Shown here: in pieces, positions 58,576 to 64,000 of the stretch
Numbering within the stretch: the first letter of the stretch is position 1
Layout of the letters: each line of letters begins with the position of its first letter
NCBI GenBank assembly: GCA_003258405.1
Contig: QKPN01000008.1
Coordinates: 124,001 to 188,000, forward strand
Source of the DNA: Rhodobacteraceae bacterium DSL-40
GTDB taxonomy: Bacteria; Pseudomonadota; Alphaproteobacteria; Rhodobacterales; Rhodobacteraceae
Direction: 5' to 3'
DNA: 64,000 bases
Notes under the pieces: model-generated
The model's database searches: none
What the model saw: the letters and a program-made list of their open reading frames with translations, nothing else
What the model was told of the DNA's origin: nothing
Program-made: the position numbers and the translations under genes

Positions 58576-60663
58576 TCAGAAGGTGACGGCCGCGGAGATC
58601 TTCCAGGTCCGTCCGGGCTGGGGCAGCTCGTTCGGGTAGATGGTGTAGGTCTCGTCGAAGAGGTTGTCGATGCCGGCGCGGAAGACGGTCCCCTCGAGCG
58701 GGCCGGCTTGCGGGCGCCAGGCGGCGAACAGGTCGACCACCGTGAAGGCCTCGCCCGCGACGGAGCCTTCGGGCACATCGTCCTGATCCGCCGCGAAGGT
58801 CGCGCGGGTGCCGAGCTCCCAGGTCTCGGACGGGCGGAGGCCGAGGGTTGCGGTCAGGCGGTCCTGCGGGATCGAGCCGAGCGGGCCACCATCCTTGGCC
58901 TCGCCGCGCGGGATCGAGAGCGCGAGGCCTGCATACCAGAGGCGGGCGTCATATTCAGCCTCGGCCTCGAAGCCCCAGAGACGGGCGTCGACATTCTCCG
59001 TCGTTGTGGTGCCGCTGACCACCATTCCTTCTGCACCCGGCGTGATGGTGCCGAAATCCATGAAGGTCACGGTCTGGCTGATGTAATCCTCGACATCGGC
59101 ATAGTAGCCGTTCACGCCGAAGGCGAGGCGGTCGCCGGAGCGGATCACGCTCTGGCCCTCGAATCGGGTGCCGAGCTCGAGCTGGGTGGACTTTTCCGGC
59201 TCGAGGTCGGGGTTGGGCACGAAGTTGTTGACCCCCGAGAAGGTCAGCCCGGGCCCGAGCGCGAATCCGTCGATCGCGAAATGCACGCCATCATTGTAGA
59301 GCTCGGTCAGGCTCGGGGCACGGAAGGCACGGGCGAGGTTGCCGTAGATCTGCCAGCTTTCGGTCGGGCGGTAGCTGATGCCGATCCGGGGCGAGAGAAA
59401 GGTCTCGTCCACGCTGTCGAGACCGGCGGTGTCGGGGTCGCGCCCGTAGCTGTCGAGGCGCAGGCCGGGGACGATCTCGAGCTTGTCGGTGACGGCGATG
59501 GTCGCTTCGCCGAAGGCGGCGAGGGTGACGGCGGTTGCATCGGGGAACTGCGGGCGGGGGCCGTCGTCGCGGGTGGCCGACTGGCTGTCGCGCAGGGCCT
59601 CGAAACCGTAGACGAAGGTGACGGGGCGGCCCCAGTGGAGCCGGGAGCGGTTCACCGCCTCGAAACCGAAGGTCTCGTAGTCGGTCACGTCAAGCCGTCC
59701 GTCGGCGTTGCGATCCTCGGAGATCTCGAGGCCGTTGTAGTAGCCGAGCACCGAGAGGTCGATCAGGTCATTCGCCGCCGGGGTGTAATCCCAGCCGAGC
59801 CGGACGGTGTTCACATTTGCCTCGCGCGCCACATTGGTGTCGACCGAGGCCGCGGCATTGGCGTTGGGTGGCGTGGTGCCTTCGTCATGATAGCGGCTGA
59901 GGCCGAGCTCGAGGCGGTTGGCGCTGTCGGGTTCGAAACCGAGCTTCAGGAGGCCGTTCGTTGCGTCGATCTCGGAGTCGCGAATGGCCTTGCCGCTGCC
60001 GTCCTCCAGATCCGTGCCCATTGGCTGCCAGCCGAGAAAACCGAGCGCGTCGAAGCGGCCTGCGCGCCCGTAGAGCGTTGCGCTGGCCTGGCCGGTTTCG
60101 CCGTTCGAGGACCAGCCGCTGCGCAGCCTGCCGCCGAAGCTCCGGCCCGGGGCGAGCATGTTGTCCACGTCCCGTGTCTCGATCGAGATGACGCCGCCCA
60201 TGGCGCCTGAGCCGTAGAGCGTCGAGCCGCCGCCGCGGATCACCTCGATGCGCTCGATTGCTTCCGGGTCGATGAAGAAGCGGCCGCGGTGGCCCTGGTC
60301 GAAGTTGAAGCGCCCGCCATCGAAACGGAGCACGATCTGGTCGTCGGTGAAGCCGCGGATGTTCGGCTCCTGCGAGATGCCGCGCGGGCCGCCGCCGATC
60401 GAGACGCCCGGGATGTCGTCCATAAGCTCCTCGAAGGTGGTTGCCTGATGGTCGGCGAGCGCCTCGCCCTCGCGCACCGAGACGGTGTCGGTGGCTTCGA
60501 GGAGCGGCCGGGTGTCGCGCGTCGCGGCGTCCACGAGAATGCGGTCGAGGATCAGGGTCTCGGCCGGGGGAGCCTCCGGCGCCGGTTTCTCCTGTGCGCC
60601 CGTTTCTCCCGAAGTTCCTGCCGCCAAGGCCAGTGCGGCAGCCGCACCCACTCCCAGTCTCAT
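58576..60663 (-). CDS. TonB-dependent heme/hemoglobin receptor
   Basis: A 695-residue outer-membrane receptor of the HmuR/HemR type. A signal peptide (residues 1-24) is followed by the plug (about 50-170; ATTFEELMDDIPGVSIGGG and IEVIRGGGSTLYGSGAMGG) and a barrel with the subfamily FRAPSLTELYNDGVHF (FRAP box) near 433 and NPDLEPEKSTQLELG, normally followed by the conserved His/NPNL region. It ends ISAAVTF with a terminal Phe. The ATG at 60663 fits GGGGGTTGAGGAC; an in-frame GTG at 60681 is possible. It starts the heme operon and probably depends on the tonB-exbBD in this window. Confidence 0.9.
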   Translation of the reverse strand: MRLGVGAAAALALAAGTSGETGAQEKPAPEAPPAETLILDRILVDAATRDTRPLLEATDTVSVREGEALADHQATTFEELMDDIPGVSIGGGPRGISQEPNIRGFTDDQIVLRFDGGRFNFDQGHRGRFFIDPEAIERIEVIRGGGSTLYGSGAMGGVISIETRDVDNMLAPGRSFGGRLRSGWSSNGETGQASATLYGRAGRFDALGFLGWQPMGTDLEDGSGKAIRDSEIDATNGLLKLGFEPDSANRLELGLSRYHDEGTTPPNANAAASVDTNVAREANVNTVRLGWDYTPAANDLIDLSVLGYYNGLEISEDRNADGRLDVTDYETFGFEAVNRSRLHWGRPVTFVYGFEALRDSQSATRDDGPRPQFPDATAVTLAAFGEATIAVTDKLEIVPGLRLDSYGRDPDTAGLDSVDETFLSPRIGISYRPTESWQIYGNLARAFRAPSLTELYNDGVHFAIDGFALGPGLTFSGVNNFVPNPDLEPEKSTQLELGTRFEGQSVIRSGDRLAFGVNGYYADVEDYISQTVTFMDFGTITPGAEGMVVSGTTTTENVDARLWGFEAEAEYDARLWYAGLALSIPRGEAKDGGPLGSIPQDRLTATLGLRPSETWELGTRATFAADQDDVPEGSVAGEAFTVVDLFAAWRPQAGPLEGTVFRAGIDNLFDETYTIYPNELPQPGRTWKISAAVTF

Positions 60664-60733
60664 GTCCTCAACCCCCGCCACTTCGGTCTCGTCGTGCGCT
60701 TCCTGGCGGGGAGCTGGGGCGCGGTCGGCCTCA

Positions 60734-60761
60734 GTTACATAAACATGAGTTCTTTCGTCAA
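60734..60761 (-). promoter_or_regulatory. candidate promoter of the heme operon
   Basis: On the minus strand TTGACG (60756-60761) and TGTAAC (60734-60739) are separated by 16 bases, in a clear AT-rich patch 71-98 bases upstream of the receptor start. This resembles a sigma-70 promoter. No Fur or Irr consensus is convincing around it, although iron control is expected. Confidence 0.4.
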
Positions 60762-60789
60762 GTTTGTTCTGCGCTGATCGGGGTGCAAA

Positions 60790-62016
60790 TCATGGCTCTC
60801 GGCTTCGCCTGCGGCGGTTCACTACAAAATAGGCGAGTGCGGCAAGAGGAAGTGCTGCTCCGGCGAGCGATGCCGCCGTCCAGCCGCCATGGGCGTAGAT
60901 CCAGGCGCCCGCCGCGGAGCCGATGGCGCCGCCGGTGAAGAACGTGGCCATGAAGATCGCGTTGAGGCGGGCGCGGTTGTCGGCGCCGAGGCCGTAGATC
61001 ACCCGCTGGCCGATCACGAGGGTCATTGTCACGCCGAAGTCGACCAGGATCGCGCCGGTAACGAGGAGCGCGAAGGCCATTGGCGTGCCTGCCGGTGCGA
61101 GGTGGCTGATGAGAAAGCCCGCGGCGACGATGGCCATGCCGAGCGCCGTGGCGGCGGCGCCGTGGCCCGCATCGGCAACGCGGCCCGCGATCGGCGCGGA
61201 GACCACTCCCGCGGCGCCCGCCAGGGCAAAGAGCGTGACCGCGCTCTGGGAGAGGCCCCAGACCGGCCCCATGAGCAGGAGCGGCGTGACGGTCCAGAAC
61301 AGGCTGAAGGCCGCGAACTGACAGGCCTGGTACAGCGCCCGGCGGCGTAGGAGCGGCTCGCTCAGGACCAGCCGGCCCATCGAGGCGAGCGTTGCCCGGT
61401 AGGAGAGGGGGCGCTCCGGTTTGCGACGGGGCAATGCGGAGCGGAGGGTGAAGGCGAGCGCGATCATCGCCACGGCGGAAAGGCCGAAGACCCAGCGCCA
61501 GGAGGCGATGTCGGCGATGAAGCTCGAGAGCGGGCGGGCGAGCATGATCCCGAACATGAGGCCGCTCATCACCTGGCCGACGACGCGGCCACGTGCGGCC
61601 TCCGGGGCGAGATCGGCGGCGAAGGGCACGATGACCTGGATGCCGACCGAGGCCATGCCGATGAGGAGCGCCACCACGAGAAAGAGTGTCGCGCCGCTGG
61701 TCCCGGCCGCGACGAGCAGCACGGCGGCAAGCAGACCGAGGCTCGTGACGATCAGGCCGCGCTTCTCGAGGATATCGCCGAGCGGGACGATCAGCAGGAG
61801 CCCGAGGCCGTAGCCGATCTGGAACATGGTCACGATCACGCCCGCGGCGGCGCCGGAGAGGCCGAGCGCACGGCTGATCTCGCCCGCGAGCGGCTGGGCA
61901 TAGTAGAGATTGGCGGCGATCAGGCCGCAGGCGGCAGCCATGGTGAGAACGAGCCGCCCCGAGATGGCGGGGCCGGACGTCGGATCGGTCTCCACGGGGG
62001 TGGCCGGGGTGGTCAT
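60790..62016 (-). CDS. MFS transporter (drug/metabolite efflux type)
   Basis: A 408-residue major facilitator with about twelve helices. It begins with AACGLIAANLYYAQPLAGEI, a helix-1 motif common in a branch of small DHA-like exporters. PLGDILEKRGLIVTSLGLLA is the loop 2-3 signature (GDxxGRR-like), and APIAGRVADAGHGAAAT repeats it at the second half. GGAG precedes the ATG at 62016; an ATG five codons earlier is less supported. It lies upstream of the heme operon, in the same direction but separated by the AT-rich promoter patch. Substrate unknown. Confidence 0.85.
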   Translation of the reverse strand: MTTPATPVETDPTSGPAISGRLVLTMAAACGLIAANLYYAQPLAGEISRALGLSGAAAGVIVTMFQIGYGLGLLLIVPLGDILEKRGLIVTSLGLLAAVLLVAAGTSGATLFLVVALLIGMASVGIQVIVPFAADLAPEAARGRVVGQVMSGLMFGIMLARPLSSFIADIASWRWVFGLSAVAMIALAFTLRSALPRRKPERPLSYRATLASMGRLVLSEPLLRRRALYQACQFAAFSLFWTVTPLLLMGPVWGLSQSAVTLFALAGAAGVVSAPIAGRVADAGHGAAATALGMAIVAAGFLISHLAPAGTPMAFALLVTGAILVDFGVTMTLVIGQRVIYGLGADNRARLNAIFMATFFTGGAIGSAAGAWIYAHGGWTAASLAGAALPLAALAYFVVNRRRRSREP

Positions 62017-62205
62017 GGGGTTGCTCCGCATGTGCGGGCAGGCGGCCGGTGTGTCGTGCGAGCCTGCCTGATCCGGTTCACCTTGCCTGTCGCGCCGCCG
62101 GGGTCAAGGGGAGCCCCTCACATGCGACTGCCGCAGACAGAGCTGCAGCAGTCGGTTTCCGGAACGGCAGGGATCTCCGGGTCTAGCGCCGGGGAGGCGG
62201 GGCGC

Positions 62206-64000
62206 TCAGAACTCGGCCCAGTCGTTGAGATCCTCGTCGGCCTTGGCGGCAAGCATGGACGAGCCGCGGCTGCGCGGAGCCGGCGCCGCGGCCGGTTTCG
62301 GCGCGGTGTGCCTTGCCGCAGCCGCCATCACCGGCTTCTTCCGGGGCGCCGCCGCGACATTGGCCGCGGGGCCGGCCTCATCGCTGGTGCGGAAGCGCTG
62401 CACGAAACCGGCCAGCGTTTCGGCTTCGCTCCGCAACGCGTGGCTGGCGGCGGTCGATTCCTCGACCATTGCGGCGTTCTGTTGCGTGACCTGATCGAGC
62501 TGGCTCACGGCGGTGTTGATCTCGCTGATCCCGACCGACTGTTCGCGGGCCGACACCGCGATCTCGTTCACCAGATCGGCAACACCGGAGACCGCCCCGA
62601 CGATCGTGGCGAGAGATTCACCGGTCTTGCGCACGAGATTGACGCCGCGGCCGACCTGATCCGTGCTTTCGAGGATCAGCCCCTTGATCTCCTTCGCGGC
62701 GTCGGACGACCGCTGGGCCAAGGCCCGGACCTCCGAGGCGACGACGGCAAAGCCGCGCCCGGCTTCGCCGGCCCGTGCCGCCTCGACACCGGCATTGAGC
62801 GCGAGAAGGTTGGTCTGGAAGGCGATGTCGTCGATCACGCCGATGATCTGGGAGATATGTTCGGAGGATTTCTCGATCTGGCCCATGGCATCGACCGCCT
62901 CGCGCACGATGCGGCCGCTTTCCTCGGCGTGTCGCCGGGTGCTGCCGACGTCGGAGTTGGCCTTTTCCGCGTTCTGGCTGGCGGCCTTGACGCTGGCCGT
63001 CAGCTCCTCGAGGGCTGCGGCTGTCTGTTCCAGCGCTGCGGCCTGGTTTTCCGTGCGGTGGGAGAGATCGTCAGCGGCCTGCGCGACGTGAGACGACTCG
63101 TTCTGGATCGATGAAACCGCCGTCAGAACCGAGACGATGGTTTCTTCGAGCGTCGCGACCGTTCTGTTGAAGTTGAGACGCAGCGGCTCATTCTCTTCCG
63201 CAAAGGGCTCGCTGATGCGCGTGGTGAGATCGCCTTCCGAAAGGAGCGTCAGCGAGCTGCTGAAGTTGGTGACGACCTTCGCGCGCTCGCGGTCGAATTC
63301 GGCCTTCCGCTCCGCCGCGGCATGGCGTTCGTTCTCGATCTGGGTGACGTCGCTGGCGATCTTGACGACCCGATCCACCTTGCCCGACGCGTCGCGCACC
63401 GGGGTGTAGGCGCCGTGGAGATAGACGACCCGGCCGCCCTTGCCGATACGCTTGTGGGTCACGGCGGCGGCCGTTTCGCCGTTTGCGAGTTTCCGCCACA
63501 TCTCGCGGTAGTCCGCGGAGGCGGCAAATTCCGGCTCGACGAAGAGCGAATGGTGCGCTCCGGCCAGTTCCGCCTCGGAATATCCCATGGCTTTCAGGAA
63601 ATTCGCATTTCCCTTGAGGAACTTTCCGTCTGGCGTGAACTCGACGATCCCCTGCTGCGCACCGACCCCATCGACGATCGCGGAGGCTGAAAGGCTGGCG
63701 CGCTCGAGCTCCTGGCGTTCTGTCTCTTCTGCCGTCACGTCCCGCGCCATCTTCACGACCCGGATCACCTTGCCGGCGTCGTCCTTCACCGGCATGTACG
63801 CACCCTGCAGATAGACCTTGCGGCCATCGCGCGTGAAGCGCGTGAAGGTGCCGGAGAGCCCGGTGTCGCCCTGTGCAAGGCGCTGCCACATCTGCCGGTA
63901 TTCCGCGGAGCCTGTGGTGGCGGGATCGACAAACATCGCATGCGGCTCGCCGAGGATGTCTTCCGGAGCATAGCCCATCGTCTTGCAGAAGTTTGCATTT
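62206..64000 (-). CDS. methyl-accepting chemotaxis protein with PAS domains, N-terminus outside window
   Basis: The C-terminal 597 residues of a PAS-containing chemoreceptor; the frame is open at the window edge, reading NANFCKTMGYAPEDILG, a PAS segment. A second PAS repeat (KGNANFLKAMGYSEAELAG) follows about 120 residues later. Then a HAMP-like linker (GDLTTRISEPFAEEN) and the signalling domain with the hairpin tip NLLALNAGVEAARAGEAGRG. The C-terminus reads LNDWAEF, resembling the CheR-tether pentapeptide. No transmembrane segment is visible, so it is probably cytoplasmic, unless helices lie upstream. Tandem PAS domains of this pattern are expected to sense redox or small molecules. Confidence 0.9.
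   Translation of the reverse strand, partial: NANFCKTMGYAPEDILGEPHAMFVDPATTGSAEYRQMWQRLAQGDTGLSGTFTRFTRDGRKVYLQGAYMPVKDDAGKVIRVVKMARDVTAEETERQELERASLSASAIVDGVGAQQGIVEFTPDGKFLKGNANFLKAMGYSEAELAGAHHSLFVEPEFAASADYREMWRKLANGETAAAVTHKRIGKGGRVVYLHGAYTPVRDASGKVDRVVKIASDVTQIENERHAAAERKAEFDRERAKVVTNFSSSLTLLSEGDLTTRISEPFAEENEPLRLNFNRTVATLEETIVSVLTAVSSIQNESSHVAQAADDLSHRTENQAAALEQTAAALEELTASVKAASQNAEKANSDVGSTRRHAEESGRIVREAVDAMGQIEKSSEHISQIIGVIDDIAFQTNLLALNAGVEAARAGEAGRGFAVVASEVRALAQRSSDAAKEIKGLILESTDQVGRGVNLVRKTGESLATIVGAVSGVADLVNEIAVSAREQSVGISEINTAVSQLDQVTQQNAAMVEESTAASHALRSEAETLAGFVQRFRTSDEAGPAANVAAAPRKKPVMAAAARHTAPKPAAAPAPRSRGSSMLAAKADEDLNDWAEF

Noticed and set aside
60664-60789. Fur or Irr box upstream of the heme operon
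   Set aside because: The AT-rich patch invites it, but neither the Fur 19-mer pattern nor the TTTAGAA-N3-TTCTAAA form is matched well enough.

Overview
The window is GC-rich, densely coded alphaproteobacterial DNA. Gene content and order point to Rhodobacterales (Rhodobacter/Paracoccus-like): comEC-gltX-gltA, bcsN-bcsA-bcsB with a family 8 cellulase, RTX proteins, a phasin, a GlgE-type glucan pathway, and a DnaA-like replication initiator with parAB, a replicon type known from this order. I see no insertion sequence, prophage, CRISPR array, rRNA or tRNA gene. Genus assignment is inference.

Layout. 1-4.1 kb: the 3' part of an RTX secreted protein, then an EEP-family hydrolase and a cardiolipin-synthase-like phospholipase D, and a small orphan frame in a less GC-rich patch. 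4.1-12.9 kb: comEC, gltX, gltA, a YbaK-type deacylase, a small HNH protein, a two-domain putative lysozyme inhibitor, a CoA transferase and a phasin. 13.2-19.2 kb: glgE and a treS-maltokinase fusion, then a PaiB-like flavoprotein facing them. 19.3-27.8 kb: a tightly overlapping cellulose operon read leftward (bcsN, bcsA, bcsB, bcsZ, TPR protein). 28.1-30.0 kb: lolC/E and lolD.

30.1-37.4 kb is an iron/metal uptake block: a TonB-dependent siderophore-type receptor with a DUF3649-like, a PepSY and a DUF3325-like membrane protein reading right, facing exbB-exbD-tonB reading left. 37.8-44.6 kb: a small protein, a GMC oxidoreductase, a lipoprotein and metH. 45.1-49.3 kb is a plasmid-type maintenance module: a Phd/PIN toxin-antitoxin pair, parB, parA, an iteron-bearing origin-like region and a DnaA-like rep gene, with four copies of a parS-like palindrome. 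49.3-54.3 kb: glutaryl-CoA dehydrogenase, an orphan TRAP binding protein, a sugar isomerase/epimerase, a rhodanese and a transglutaminase. 54.3-60.7 kb: a complete heme acquisition operon read leftward (receptor, IsdG-like monooxygenase, hmuS, hmuT, hmuU, hmuV). 60.8-64 kb: an MFS transporter and the C-terminal part of a PAS-containing chemoreceptor.

The most notable feature is the rep/par/toxin-antitoxin module lying among core genes (gltX, gltA, metH, lolD). Either the replicon is a chromid that carries core metabolism, or a plasmid origin has become integrated in the main chromosome. The two TonB-dependent uptake blocks could share the single exbB-exbD-tonB set seen here.
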